Assembly: GCA_033026295.1 (NCBI GenBank)
Contig: CM065173.1
Span: 3,472,001-3,536,000 of the forward strand
Direction: 5' to 3'
Source: Channa striata
Taxonomy: Eukaryota; Chordata; Actinopteri; Anabantiformes; Channidae
DNA length: 64,000 nt
Under the pieces are notes generated by a model. It ran no database searches, had not been told where the DNA came from, and worked only from the letters and a program-made list of their open reading frames with translations. Of this stretch, positions 21,640 to 33,400 are shown one piece after another; the stretch's first letter is position 1, and the number at the start of each line of letters is the position of its first letter. A program made the translations under genes and the position numbers.

Positions 21640-22740
21640 ATAAATTGGAACAAGCAAAAGCCCTTCAGTAGGTTTCTCGATGTGATTCTCAGTCACCACT
21701 GACAAACAAATGACGCATGGAAACTTTAGCAGTGTTGTGGTTGGGTTTTCAAACGGTGTGAATAAAAGGTGTGAATACAAAGGGTCCTTTCTTTTCTCTC
21801 AGTTTTAATCTCAGGAAACTGGTCTTGCACGGCTGTTCTGTCTTATAATAAAAAAGGCAAGTGGATTAGCAAATTAGTTTATAAATATCACTAATATAAA
21901 TATCACTAATATAAATATCACGGCATCTCACATGTGTAATTAAAGGGTGGACAAGTTAGGGATGCACACTCAACCATGGGTCATCGTATGTCATCATTTT
22001 TGTTTTTCTGCTTTGTGTTTTTCTGAGTCTGAATTTGTTCCATCAACTTATTAAGACCAACAGAAACATGCTGTTTTTAATTTGACATCTGCAGAGGTGC
22101 CCCTATAGGTCGAACAGGTAAGCAGAAGGAAGAGACAATCAGTTCAATTATTTAGTTTGAAAGACTTGTTGGTTTCATTGGGTGTTGCTCTGAAAGGGGG
22201 CTAGTACTAATCCTTCACTTGCTTCACCCTGGTGTTTTTGGGAAAAACAGGGCTTTCAGTTGTGATCCTAATCTTCACAGATTACTCACAAGTATTGTTA
22301 CACCTTTGCTAAAGTCCATCCAAATATACATCACTTGTTGCATGATGACACGCAATTCAAATTAATTGTTATACAATCAGTACATTTCCATGAAAAGAAA
22401 ACAAACCATTAAGCAATATAAAGATTATATATTTTAAGAGCAAATATTGATTAAGAGAAAAAACTTTTTACTTTTTAACTGTATGAACAGTTAAAAAGTT
22501 AAATAAAATATAATATGTTGAGCTAAAATTAGTCTGCTCATATAACTCTCCCCTCACTACATATGTTCTGAGTAAACAGCTTCAGTGGTTGGTCAAGGGG
22601 CGGAGAAAAGGCCCACCACAGACTTTCTCTCTGCGCTGCTGCTGAATGCAGCCTCGCTTATTGTCGCCTGGCATTTATGCAGAAATGCTGTGACCCCAGA
22701 AACTCATATTTAAGTAGCTCATGTCTTATTTTTTTGTTGT
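21640..22740 (+). repeat. Second intergenic unit inside the block, diverged paralogue of 18.1-19.1 kb
   Basis: The order of conserved stretches in 18.1-19.1 kb recurs here. There are CACTGACAAACAAATGACGC and AAGGGTCCTTTCTTTTCTC near 21.7 kb, and CAGCTTCAGTGGTTGGTCAA near 22.58 kb. The latter is followed by GGGGCGGAGAAAAG. I infer an old duplication of about 1 kb. No coding sequence was found in either unit. Confidence 0.4.
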
Positions 22741-23248
22741 ATGTGTTTTTTCTTTTTTAACCAAAGCAATGTTTCAAACACACACCATGTTACCTGTTTT
22801 TGTTGTTGTTGATGTTACCATAGGTTCATCTGCAGAATAGTTATAGAGTATTTAGTAGACTCACAGCAGATCAATGCAAAACCCACTGAAGGCTTTGTGG
22901 CTGGATTCAAATATGATTTAAAAAAATTCAATGGTAGAATGACCTCCTTCAAAGAGTTGGAAAAAAACACAAACATTTACTGTAAAACAATTCCGATGCC
23001 AATCAGGTGAACATGTAAATTTATCCGCAAACATCCATTGCGCAAAACTTTTACCACCACTTTCTAGGGGAAATTTGCATCTTTTATGCATGACGGTTTA
23101 ACTTTTTTTTTTTGCACAACAGATATTAGAAAACAAAGTAAAAAACATTTAATGTTCTTGTATAAAATTCAACTTAGTCCAATAATCACAAGTTTTGTCA
23201 TTGTTGTCATGTGTTGATAACATTGCAACACTTTATCTTAATACACTG

Positions 23249-23276
23249 TACACGCACACACACACACACACACACT
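23249..23276. repeat. (CA)n microsatellite
   Basis: A run of CA dinucleotides of about 25 bases lies next to a CCCT-rich stretch. The same array is present near 58645 in copy 2. Confidence 0.9.
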
Positions 23277-24084
23277 TATCCTCCCTCCCTCCCTTACACT
23301 CACCTGTGAGTTCTCCACACCTCTTGATTTCATCTGTGGTTTTGGTCACATTTGCCTTGAAAATGTCCATCAAACCCACAGGCCACCACCTACACTGTCT
23401 TTTTATTTTAATTCATCTTGTCCCCCTCTTACCTCACCAACTTCTCTTCTCCTTTCTTTGTTGCTTCTTTTTTCCGCCCTATTGCCTCTTTACGGCTTTT
23501 TTTATTTTGCACTGCAGTTAAACGAAGAGACACTAGCTGAATTTTGGACGATATCTAGTTTCTGCTCCTACTGTATGTGGTTTAATCGGTGATGGATTTT
23601 CAACTTAGTCTTCATACAATATTGAGATATATATGTATATGAGTGTGACAATAGATCTTGGTAACTATTTCTTTTTTTGCTCTGCACACTGACCATGTAT
23701 CTTACCCAGAATGTGACTTTCCAAGGAAAATGATCCACAAAATAAACTCCACCTCAGCTGTTTAAAGTTTAAAGATAGAGTCCTCTGTCACTGGCAATGA
23801 TTAGAATAAGAGGAGCCAGCCAGGCAGGAATGTAAGACTGTAGAGGGTGCACACATTGAACCTATTATAACTTTCAACAGCTCCACTGAAGATCATGTTT
23901 ATCTGTTTTTACCAATCACTGAAGTTGCAGAAACATAAGATCTTTCTTTATTCTACGGAGATTAATGATTGTAATTTATCTCTTTTGTTTTACTTGCAGC
24001 ACTGTTTTGGCAAAAAGGCCCAATGAGCCTGAGTGAAGATTTGTTGTAGACATTGTTGTATTACTCTTAAACACATTGGTTGGG

Positions 24085-24429
24085 ATGATTAAAATAATGA
24101 GCATTTTCTTTATATTTGAAAGTAGCATTAAAGCTAATATGAAATTAATTGTTAAAGTTGATGGTAACTTCCAATGGGAGAAACCAACCATGTACAAAAA
24201 GGCTCCAACCAAAACTTTTAAGGTTCACCCTTCCCTATTTAGTAACACAATGCACCAGTTTACTCAAGATATTGTTTCAGCTTCTAAATGTGAATTGGAG
24301 GAAATGCCCCCATCCAAGAATACAAGTACAGAATCAACTCCTGATGAGACTGAATTGCTCAGTTTGCTGCAACACTTTGCTGCAAGGGAGGAGTTGTTAT
24401 TGGCTGCTATACATAATATACATAATTAA
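24085..24429 (+). CDS. Unidentified ORF of about 115 codons (copy 1)
   Basis: The open frame begins at an ATG and includes LIVKVDGNFQWEKPTMYKKA, MHQFTQDIVSASKCELEEM and TELLSLLQHFAAREELLLAA. The C-terminal half is acidic and could form a helix. No domain or splice partner was recognised. In the second block copy the frame is broken by one extra C in the CCCTTCC run near 59628. Either that is a sequence error, or the ORF is a decaying fragment. It lies about 320 bp upstream of a NITR pseudogene but shows no link to it. Confidence 0.25.
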   Translation: MIKIMSIFFIFESSIKANMKLIVKVDGNFQWEKPTMYKKAPTKTFKVHPSLFSNTMHQFTQDIVSASKCELEEMPPSKNTSTESTPDETELLSLLQHFAAREELLLAAIHNIHN

Positions 24430-24649
24430 AATCACACCACACTACCCAATATTCACCTTGAAAACCAATATTCAGTTTGTCCCATTTTGACAGTCTTCAA
24501 AGATTTCCAGTGCTGAGGATTAAATAGGCAGGTTCAAAGGAGGCCACCACAAAAAAACTAACAAAAAACAAACAAGTACATATGTAATCATGAAGATGGA
24601 TCATAGATTTTTACCAAATGTAGGGAGGAGTGTATTTTACACATTTCAG

Positions 24650-24655
24650 CCAATC
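24650..24655 (+). promoter_or_regulatory. CCAATC element upstream of the plus-strand NITR pseudogene
   Basis: CCAATC lies 97 bp before the ATG at 24747, the distance seen for the inverted CCAAT core of the minus-strand NITRs. The copy at 60044-60049 is at the same distance from its ATG. Confidence 0.4.
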
Positions 24656-24746
24656 GGGTTCCTTTATACAGCTTGGTCATACTGTGCCAAACCTTCCATT
24701 TGTCTTGAAAGACATCAGAAGTGCAAGAGAAGTGTGCTCCACCACA

Positions 24747-25602
24747 ATGATCGGACTAATCACTGCTTTGATTCTTCTTCGTACAGTGTGTAAGTGATCT
24801 TCTTAAGCAGTGTGAGGAAAAATACTACACTAGGCCTTTCTGTGACTTTTTTTTTGTCTGTCTTTAAATCATAACTTATTTGTGTTTTTTCAGCTTACAT
24901 TGAAACTGCAGAGGATTCTTACCCGATCATTAGCGAAGCCAAAGTCTTTTACTTAAATAAGCAGCCTGTTGGACAGATGGTCCAAACAGTCGCAGCTTTA
25001 ACTCTTGGCAAAGTTACGGTTGGTGAACAATTTAAAAACTCGCATTTCACAGTCACACAAGAGAAGACTCGCATTTTCTCACAATCACAAATGTCACCAA
25101 AGATGATGAAGCTACATATTTTTGTCAGCATGGAGGGACATTTTCGTAGACTTTCTTCAATGGCACTTTCTTGGCTGTAAATGGTAAAATACCTTCTATT
25201 ATCAGTGTTTGTGCCTGCAATATTTGAAGTCGTACAGATGAAATTTTTGTGATGTATTTTTTTAACAAACACAGATAAGCAGCATAAATCTGTCTACTTG
25301 AAGCAAACCTTAAAGACTGAGTCAGTCCAACCGGCTACTCAGTGACTCTCCAGTGTTCACTTATGTCCGAGTCCAGTGTCCAGGTGAAAACTGTGTGTAC
25401 TGGTTCAGAGCTGGATCAGAGGGATTTAATTCAGGCATCATTTACACTCAGTACAGTATCAACAGTGACAACCAAGGGGAAAGGAGCTGTGTCTACAGTT
25501 TGTCCAAAACTATTCAAAACTCCTCTGATGCTGGGACCTACTACTGTGCTGTGGTCACATGTGGAGAGATCCTGGTTGGTCAAGGAACCAAAGTGGCAAT
25601 AA
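24747..25602 (+). pseudogene. NITR pseudogene, third V family (copy 1)
   Basis: Plus-strand NITR remnant. Exons: 24747-24789 signal peptide MIGLITALILLRTV; 24894-25183 V; 25275-25602 I. The V exon has FYLNKQPVGQ and DDEATYFCQHGG but lacks about 57 nt that would hold the first cysteine (compare the remnant at 27053-27170, which keeps VTLHCPLSE). It also has a TAG stop in the J-like region, and in this copy a one-T deletion in the TTTT run near 25077. The I exon has VYWFRAGSEG and DAGTYYCAVVTC, is shifted in frame after the LMSES segment, and ends with VGQGTKVAI, the J-motif Phe being Val. No membrane or tail exons were found downstream to 26 kb. Not functional. Confidence 0.85.
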
Positions 25603-26033
25603 GTACGTATTTATAGTAGAATTAAGTCATCAGTTAGTTTTCAGGATATGTATTTAGTGTGCTAAGATAAATGTATAAGGTTTATTACTTTTTAGTTTGT
25701 GGTTAGGGGTTTTACAAAGTGATTTGGTATTGATTGTCATTTGTTGGTTTACCAACAGATTTAATCAGAAAAACATGCTACTAATGTGTGTCTCAGTAAA
25801 ATTGTCAGATACAGTCTGTATAATGTATTTTCTGGTAAAATATCCACCAATTCCACTAGTAGTGACTAAACACTATTTTACTTAACTTTTTGCCTAAATG
25901 AATTCAAGACACAACGTAATTAGCAGGACAAACCTGGACAACTGAGTAAACTTAGGTCAACACATCTAATGACTTGGGGAATGATTGAAAGTTCTGGAGA
26001 TAAACACAGCCCTAAATCCTGCAAAAACTGAAA

Positions 26034-27052
26034 TGGTAAATGGTCTACACCAGGGGTCGGCAACCCATGCTCCGGAGCCGCATGCGGCTCTTTCATCCTC
26101 ATACTGCGGCTCTGAGTGGTTTGGGAAATTAAATTATAAAAAAAGCTAAAAAAATAATTAAAAAGCATGTAATTGAAATGTATTTTATTTGTGTTAGTTC
26201 TTTAATATTTTAGTTCTAAATTGAAATTTTGTTGTAATCTTGACATATTAGAATAAATATATTTTATTGTTTTTCGTCGCTCAAAATAAACGTCATACTC
26301 GCGAAAGCCGGTATACCCGCCAAAACGCCCCCATTTGTCGCGATATAAGGATGACAGCTCACGGCATTTTTTTTGCTTTTGTTTGCTACATGGATAATTT
26401 AAGTTCAGCTTTTAAAATATTTGAAAGTGACATTCAGACATTGTATTATTTTTTCAAGAATTCAAAATGCTCAAAATGTGTTCATTACATAGATAAAATT
26501 TAATTTTCTCTGTAGCACTTCGTGGATTTCATAAGCAACACACGTTAGTTGTTTATACAAAGTGTAAAGAAAAGGCAATATATACAGTGTTATCTTCATT
26601 TTAGATAAGATGATAGCCCATCTTCAAAAGGGTAGTCAAAGCACTATTAAGTTGTTATTGTTTTTTTAAATATTTTTCTTTCTATTTAATAAATGCGTTC
26701 ATAAATAAATTCATTTTAGATGTCAAAAGTATTTATGGCTCCCAGTGTTTTCTTTTCTGTGGAAACCGGATCAAATGGCTCTTTCGGTGTTAAAGGTTGC
26801 CGACCCCTGGTCTACACTTATATAACACTTTTCTACCTGTTGGTACTCAAAGCGCTTTACACTGCTTCTTATCTACCCATTCACACACACACATTCATAC
26901 ACCGATGGGGCTGCTATGCAGCTGGCCGACACTCACCGGGAGAAGCTAAGTGGGGTTCAGTGTCTTGCTCAAGGACACTTCGACATGTGACAAGAGGAGC
27001 CGGGGATTGAACCAACAACTGTGGTATTGGTGGAGGACCACACTACCAACTC
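26034..27052. mobile_element. Teleost repeat split by a hAT insertion
   Basis: The element begins GGTAAATGGTCTACAC, is interrupted at 26051-26809, and resumes TTATATAACACTTTTCTACC. It then runs through CTCAAAGCGCTTTACACTGC, CTTGCTCAAGGACACTTCGA and GGGGATTGAACCAACAACTG to CACTACCAACTCT. This is a common dispersed teleost repeat. Its right end abuts a NITR V-exon remnant. Confidence 0.6.
26051..26809. mobile_element. Non-autonomous hAT transposon with 8-bp target duplication
   Basis: Ends CAGGGGTCGGCAACC and its exact inverse GGTTGCCGACCCCTG are perfect 15-bp terminal inverted repeats. The flanks 26043-26050 and 26810-26817 are both GTCTACAC, an 8-bp target-site duplication as produced by hAT transposases. 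The 759-bp interior codes for nothing recognisable. The copy at 61452-62217 is the same insertion in the duplicated block. Confidence 0.88.
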
Positions 27053-27170
27053 TTTAAGTAAAAGAATTTGACTTCGCTCTCAGAGAGTGGACAGTGAAGA
27101 GTAACACTATCACCAATTTCAACCACAGTCAAAGAGATCGGGTAAGAATCCTCTGCAGTTTCAATGGGAG
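27053..27170 (-). pseudogene. NITR V-exon 5' remnant (third V family, copy 1)
   Basis: On the minus strand a TTTTCAG acceptor is followed by IETAEDSYPISLTVVEIGDS, then VTLHCPLSESEVKFFYLK, after which the repeat at 26034-27052 cuts the exon. It is the same V family as the plus-strand pseudogene at 24.7 kb, which lacks just the central piece preserved here. No signal exon was found within the next kilobase upstream. It is a dead fragment. Confidence 0.75.
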
Positions 27171-28586
27171 CTGAAAAAAAAAGAAAAAACAAATAAGTTA
27201 TGATTTAAAGACAGCCAAACAGTCGCTCTCAAATATTTTGGGATTCTGTGCTAAAACCAATATGACCGCAATCAGGAATTTTCACTTTTAACTTAACAAT
27301 TTTGACCTAAAAGAACAAAACACAAACAATGGATGATGATATCCCATGTGTAAAGATGTAAGAATAGTTTGTATAGGCAAATAAAGTAAAATAAATAATA
27401 CTTTTTACCGAAACTAAGTTTAGATAAAGGTGTAGTTGCTGTGGGCCTCCCTCAGTTCTGAGGTAATAGGACACAACACCCAGTCCTAAATATTAAACAA
27501 TTCTTTGCAAGAACAACTGGCAGTGGCTGGGTCATAAGACCAAAGACTAGAATTTTTATACAACACACAAATGTCAGCACCAACTAGGTCACACTGGCAC
27601 TGACATGGCCCATCTAGGTACGATTAGTTGTCACAACTAAAAACATTCATAATTGACTCTATAATTAACGTTCATTAGGTGTATGGTTGCCTTAAGCAGT
27701 CTCCAAAGTATAGCAAACATGGTAACATTCCCTTTCAGATTCCTCCTCAGTAGAGCAAACATCATGACCCCTGCATTCATGCAAACATGGTCAAGTGATG
27801 CAGCCTTTTAATTAATTAGCGTTGTTGTCTGCTGATAAGTGGTGCCCTTTTAAAATGTTCACCTCTGCCCTTCAGACATTCTGAGCTACTGTCCCTACCC
27901 ATAGTAATTAAACTTTGGGCTCTGAACGTTTACAAAAAGAAGTTATTTACTCTATGTACTATCCATGAAGGCACCAACAGTGCACCATCACATAGTAATG
28001 GTTGCTAACAGGAAGCGAAAGCCGTGGTTTTTATTGAGACATGATTACCTTGTCTTGGTATTATTTCATTGTCTTCATCTGCTGCAGCCACAATTACTCA
28101 GATTATTTACTCCCAAAGCCAACACACATGAAGGTTTTCCACAGCAAAATGCTATTAGAAGAAGTGTTTCTTTTAATAAGATGCAAGAAAGTAAAGATGG
28201 GATTTTTTTTTTTTTGGGGTATAAATGCATAGGAAGGTGTGGAACAGATCTGTTTTCAGCAGTTTTTCAAATGTTGAGCTAGGTTGATGAGTGTTTGGTG
28301 GCTTGGAGTTTGGGGTAGTTGAGGTAAACAGGAGCTAAAACAGAGCTTTGAACCTTTCAACAATTGTGACAATCAGTATATATGGCCATTAAAAAAAAAT
28401 TGCATAAACTGCATGAACGCCGGTAACCCTGTCAGAAGGGAAGGGTTACTGGTCAAGATGACATATGACCAGTACCTGCACAAACACTTGGGTTGTACAC
28501 TCAGAGAAGTTGGTCTGATCTTTCTGATGATGTCTGCATGACCTAGAGACTTGGGAGATGTAGTCCGTAAAGCTGTTGATCATCAT
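27171..28586. other. Intergenic, nothing recognised
   Basis: No exon with supporting splice sites. A poly-T run followed by Gs lies near 28203-28217 and is much longer in the second copy (63617-63653). Confidence 0.4.
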
Positions 28587-29700
28587 TAATTCAATTCAAT
28601 TTCAATTCAACTTTATTTACTGTATATAGCGCCAATTTACAACAAAGTCTCTCAAGGCACTTTACATAATAAAGTCAAGACTATACAAACATTTAAAGAA
28701 AACCCAACAAATCCCCCTTGAGCAGCTATAGGCAACAGTGGAGAGTAAAAACTCCCTTTAACGGAAGAAACCTCCAGCAGAACCAGGCTCAGGGTGGGCA
28801 GCCATCTGCCTTGACCGGTTGGGGTGAGTCGAAAGTGGAGAGAGAAAAGAACAGAGCAATGAAAGCAACAACAAAACATTGGGCAGTTTAGTAGGACCAG
28901 TAGCTGCGTATTGGAAGACACACAGCGCCAAATCCGGGGACACCTGTGGACAGGGACAGAGACATAGAGACAAAGAGGGAGAAAGATGACTACGGGACAA
29001 AGAAGACACAGAGTTAATGTCATACAGTGGTGACATTATGAATGTGTCCTTAATCAGGAAAATAAAAGTCATCCAGTCCCTTATGTCTTTTAGACATGCT
29101 TGTAGTTTGATTAATTGATTTGTTTTATTGGGTTTCATAGATAGATATAACTGTGTGTCACCAGCGTAGCAGTGAAAATTTAAAGAGTGTTTTCTAATAA
29201 TGTTGCCAAGGGGAGACATATATAGAGTAAAGAGTATTGGTCCTAATACAGAGCCTTGTGGAATTCCAGAACTAACTTTTGTGTATGTGGAAGATTCATC
29301 ATTAACATGAACAAATTGGAATCTATTTGACAAATAAGATTTAAACCAGTTTAGTGCTGTTCCTTTAATTCCAATCACATGTTCTAGCCTCTGTAATAAT
29401 ATTCTGTGATCAACGGTGTCAAATGCAGCACTAAGATCTAGCAGAACTAGTATAGAGACAAGTCCGTTATCTGAAGCCAGAAGAAGATCGTTGGTGACTT
29501 CAATCAGTGCGGTTTCTGTGCTATGATGTTCTCTAAATCCTGACTGAAATTCTTGAGTGGGTTCTTTTACATTTTGAGAGTAACCAATTAAATCTAATAA
29601 TGAAGTAAATGAGGGAGTTACTGTCTGCATCTACATGAATGTTAAAATCGCACACTATGATTACTTTATCTGCAATAACCAGTAAATCAGCTAGAAAATC
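28587..29700 (-). mobile_element. L2-group LINE, internally deleted copy
   Basis: On the minus strand: endonuclease C-terminal piece (SLLDLIGYSQNVKEPTQ) fused directly to reverse transcriptase (EFQSGFREHHSTETALIEV, GIPQGSVLGPILFTLYMSPL, CYAGDTQLYLSM), then a jump to the 3' UTR and a TTGAA-type tail near 28590-28612. The long open frame at 28758-29630 is a by-product of these deletions, not a host gene. The RT motif YADD reads YAGD, so the catalytic site is also lost. Confidence 0.75.
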
Positions 29701-31002
29701 TCAGAATTCAACTATGCAGCACTGAATTTCTCCTCAAGGAGGGCCACAGTAGTGTGTGCAGATTTATCAGCCAAAATTTTTATATTTTTAACATGTTTTC
29801 AGGCTACACAATCTTTTCAGTTGGTTTGTTATTTGAAACAGGATGTATTTCTTTGAGAAGGAAACATGACTGTAGAATCTGTGTTTGCCCTAGCTGTTTG
29901 ATTTCCATGGTCTTCCCAGGTTGATTAAACTCATTATAATTTATAGGCAAAACACACACAAAGGACAAACTCTTGGTCTTACTTTTAGAGACGTTCATCA
30001 CTAATGCAATATATTTTAGCATAAAAAAACCCTAATAAAACTCCAGAACAACCGACACCTGATTTGCACTTTGACAAATCACAGCAACAGCAGTACATTT
30101 TAAATCATTTCTTTATTTATATTGTTTAATATAACTCCAAACCATAGTAACAAATGCTTTGCACATACATGCACTTTAAAGACACTGACTCACATTACCA
30201 GCATGATTGAAGCATGGTGGTGCATTAAACTAAACTGGCTGATACAAATCTGAAATCTGTATATACTTCTGGTTCATGATGCAAGTAGTCATTTACGACC
30301 AACAGTAAAAACTTGGTCTTAGGCACTGTCCATAATTTTCTTTAAGGTTGCTGAAATTAAAATAACAGTTATTCGATTTAGTTTGTATTTGTAGCTGCTT
30401 TAAATGGTATCTCCTCATTTGATGACTGTACCACACTGTTATGAAGACCACAGAACTGAACTAGTAGGGCCCTGCTTGACCTCCCAGTCATCACAGATGG
30501 AGGAGAGACGTTTGCTCTTGTCACATTTATTACGACTGCTTGTATTAAAGATATGCACCTATTAGCCTGGAAGGTGTGATTTGCCTATTCTGAAGCATAA
30601 TTGACGGGGGAACAAGAACAGTAGGTGGTTATGCAATGTTTTTTTATTGGCCATATATACTGATGTTAGACAACACTTAATGAACGTGGGGGTTTTATTG
30701 CTGTGCTGAACAGTGGTCAGCATGGGCCGATCTGCATGTTCTATATTTGAAAACCTGCAAATCTCTGTCCACTACAATTACACCTAACCACTTTGTGTAA
30801 ATGTTGTGACTCAGATGTGCATTTGTAGGTTTGGACATTTGCATAAAAATCTAATCTTACCAAATATATTTCAAAATTATACAATTTAAAAAGAACAGTA
30901 ATATATTATAGGCACATCTAATAAACCCTTCAGTTCCAAACACATGACCATGTCATTGTACATTTTACAGCACCAGCTGATTCCAAACACACAGTTCATT
31001 CA
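29701..31002. other. Spacer downstream of NITR-3
   Basis: No gene recognised. Its left part may still hold decayed LINE sequence. The 3' flank of NITR-3 has no clear feature apart from AATAAA-like hexamers on the minus strand. Confidence 0.35.
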
Positions 31003-33309
31003 TTAATTCAATCCAAATGTTTTGACTGCAGCATAGATCCTCGCTCTCTCTGCTTTGGTTGCATTTGTTCTTCCACTACTTCCAGATGTAACAGTGGTAA
31101 AGATGACAGCAGAATAAACTTTCGTGTCATCTTTTTCCTGGAAAAATATATGAAATGACAAAGTTAAATAACCTTCATAACCTTGTTTTAAAAAGATCCT
31201 GTCTCTAAAAGTTTTACCTGTTCAGTATTTTGCCCTCCACTGCATTTGTGCAGGGAAACAGCAGCTGAAGTATGGAATAGAAAACAAACTGTATGACAGC
31301 AGAACGGAACAAAATGTTTGAATACGAAACCTAGTTTTAAGGATAATGTTTTATAGTGAAGCACTATTACCATTCGTGTCACACTCGTTCGGACAAAAGA
31401 GGAAGGCTAGAACAGTCAGACTTATAGTCAAGACACCACACAGAAAAATAAGTGCAGTGGTTCTTTGTGTCGACATGTTGGTATCTGAAACAGAAACAAA
31501 TAAAACAAATTAGAGGAGTCAAAATAGATTCACTTAAATATAAAAAAATATGACAAAACATTTATATAGTTTTGGTTTTACTACTTTGGTTTTACTTTTA
31601 AGGCTATATATATTTACTTTTAGGGTGATATATATATATAATTATCAGAGCACTCTATATATATACACTGTCTATATATATAAAAAATACACAATGTTGC
31701 TTCTCATTTGCCCATTCAGGTGCGCTGGTGGTGGCGGCTGCTGCTAGTGCTCAGGGTGGGTGGGTAATAGTAGTCTAATTTAATCAATGTATTTTTCATA
31801 TTAACATAAATTTGTGACTTTACATTATGAAACTAGTATAATTGCCCTCAGTGTGTCTGGAGGACCTGCTCAGAGCACAGGAAAATAATATAAATGTACA
31901 CTTTTGAACCCCCCTAATTGAGTCCATTAACTATTTTGTGGATTAAAACAAAATTTCTCTTTTTGCCATTTCAAGGGGATGCACCTAACTTCTGCTCTGT
32001 ATAGCTTTAAACGTCAAATATTCACATTTTCTGATTAACAGAAGAGTGAAACAGTTACCGGCAATATCCAGTTTAGTTCCATTTCCAAATAAAATCTGTC
32101 CACATGTGGCCACAGCACAGTAATAAGTCCCAGCATCAGAGGACCTGATGGTCCTAGAAAGTCCATAAACACAGCTCTTCACAGTGTCAGATCTCTTCTC
32201 ACACTGACCATTTCCATCAGTGTGGATGATTTCTGGATGAGAATCCTTTGATCCAGCTCTGAACCAGTACACACTGTGATCTCCTGGACACATCTGGTTC
32301 TCAGAGTCAGAGAGGACTGAACACTGGAGAGTCACTGAGTCTCCTGGACGGACCTGATCAGATGCTGTCGACCACTGAACAACAGTATAGTTTGATGTCC
32401 TCTGACTGTTTCCTAAAACAAAAAAGTATTAAAAACCAAGAACCTTTTTTAAAAAAAAAGAAGTACCACATATTTATAATGATAAAGGGATTTCAAGGAC
32501 ATTTTGAAAGTTTAATATTTGAATAATATATCAATGTACTGTAACTGTATATACAATTTCACATTATTATAATTATTACAATAGTGACTAGAGCAGCAGA
32601 CACAGATAACAGTCAAATTAAGGAATAAAAAAATGACAAAACTGTTCAAATTAGTGGCTGAAGTAATAGCAAATGTTTAAAAATAATCTTAAACAATTGT
32701 TTTATTTTATTAAAATAAAACGTTAGTGAAGGATGCTAATGTTATTTCATTTACTAATAACAGTGCTGTCATTTGCAAAATCTCATGAATGTAGATCAGA
32801 TTCTTACCTTTTATTAACAGATATGTTCCACTCCATACAGGAGTTGCCATCCACTCCAGGACTCCACAGTGATACATTCCCTCATCTTCTTCAATCGTCC
32901 TTAAAATGGTCAGGTTACTGAAACGTTCATCGTCATCTACCTTCAATCTGGATTCAGGAAACTCTTTTGAAAACACGGGCTTTGTAGATTTCCGTAGTGT
33001 CACCACTAATTTCAGAGGACCCCCGGCACTCTGCCTGTACCAGTGAACTTCTCTACGAGTCATCAGAGTATTTGGCAGAGCACACGTGAAGGTTGCAGGT
33101 TCACCGAGTTGAACTGAGATCACAGGAGTCAGAGCATCTGAATATGAAAGAAATATAATAAGATACATTAAATCACAAATAGCGTATGATATTGTATCTA
33201 TAAACAAAACCATAGCTGGCATTTAAATTGACCGAGAAAGTATATAGTGAGTAAAATCACACTTACATGCTCCATGAAGAAGAAGCAGTGTAACCCAAAA
33301 CATGATCAT
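31003..33309 (-). CDS. NITR-3: two-Ig-domain receptor, second V subfamily
   Basis: Complete six-exon NITR. Exons: 33267-33309 signal peptide MIMFWVTLLLLHGA; 32808-33137 V domain (ATFTC, VHWYRQSAG, FSNLTILRTIEEDEGMYHCG, J-like WSGTYLLIKG); 32059-32412 I domain (LQCSVLSDS, VYWFRAGSKD, DAGTYYCAVATC, FGNGTKLDI); 31371-31484 membrane segment TALIFLCGVLTISLTVLAFL; 31218-31264 and 31003-31137 tail. The tail has KVYSAVIFTT and RIYAAVKTFGLN-stop: two YxAV motifs with a basic residue at position -2, so neither is a textbook ITIM. There is no charged residue in the membrane span. Splice sites and phases are all consistent. An upstream in-frame ATG at 33309 was preferred over the one at 33303 because it matches the first ATG of the paralogues. 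Confidence 0.92.
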
Positions 33310-33390
33310 CTTGACATTGTCTCTTGTTGGAAGAGTTTTGGGTATTTAGTGAGTGAAGGCGGTGAGCTGATAGGTCAGAGCATCAAATGC

Positions 33391-33400
33391 ATCTGATTGG
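33391..33400 (-). promoter_or_regulatory. Promoter core of NITR-3 (E-box/CCAAT/GATA group)
   Basis: ATCTGATTGG is followed by TTATCAGAGAA, giving on the gene strand TGATAA (GATA-like), CCAAT and CAGAT in close order. CACTTCCTGTCAC, an ETS-like site, lies at about 33429. The set recurs at NITR-4 and the V-only pseudogene. Function is inferred. Confidence 0.5.

Larger units (their letters stand above)
18032..28567. repeat. 10.5-kb block, copy 1 (duplicated at 53428-64000)
   Basis: From CCACCACATCCTGCACAATC onward this runs in register with 53428-64000. The offset drifts from 35396 to 35433 through small indels. Differences by eye are mainly homopolymer lengths and rare substitutions. It contains one NITR pseudogene, a V-exon remnant, SINE-like elements and a hAT element. 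Both copies share the same pseudogene lesions and insertions. Confidence 0.9.

Noticed and set aside
23195..23521. Plus-strand ORF with Thr-His repeats (and its copy near 58.6 kb)
   Set aside because: The repeats come from translating the (CA)n microsatellite, and the frame differs between the copies.
24747..25602. The plus-strand locus as a functional NITR with sequencing errors
   Set aside because: The missing first-cysteine segment, the TAG in V and the frame break in I occur in both copies, so they are not random errors.
28758..29630. 290-codon minus-strand open frame as a host gene
   Set aside because: It is L2 endonuclease fused to reverse transcriptase by deletions, running into the element's 3' UTR; YADD is mutated.
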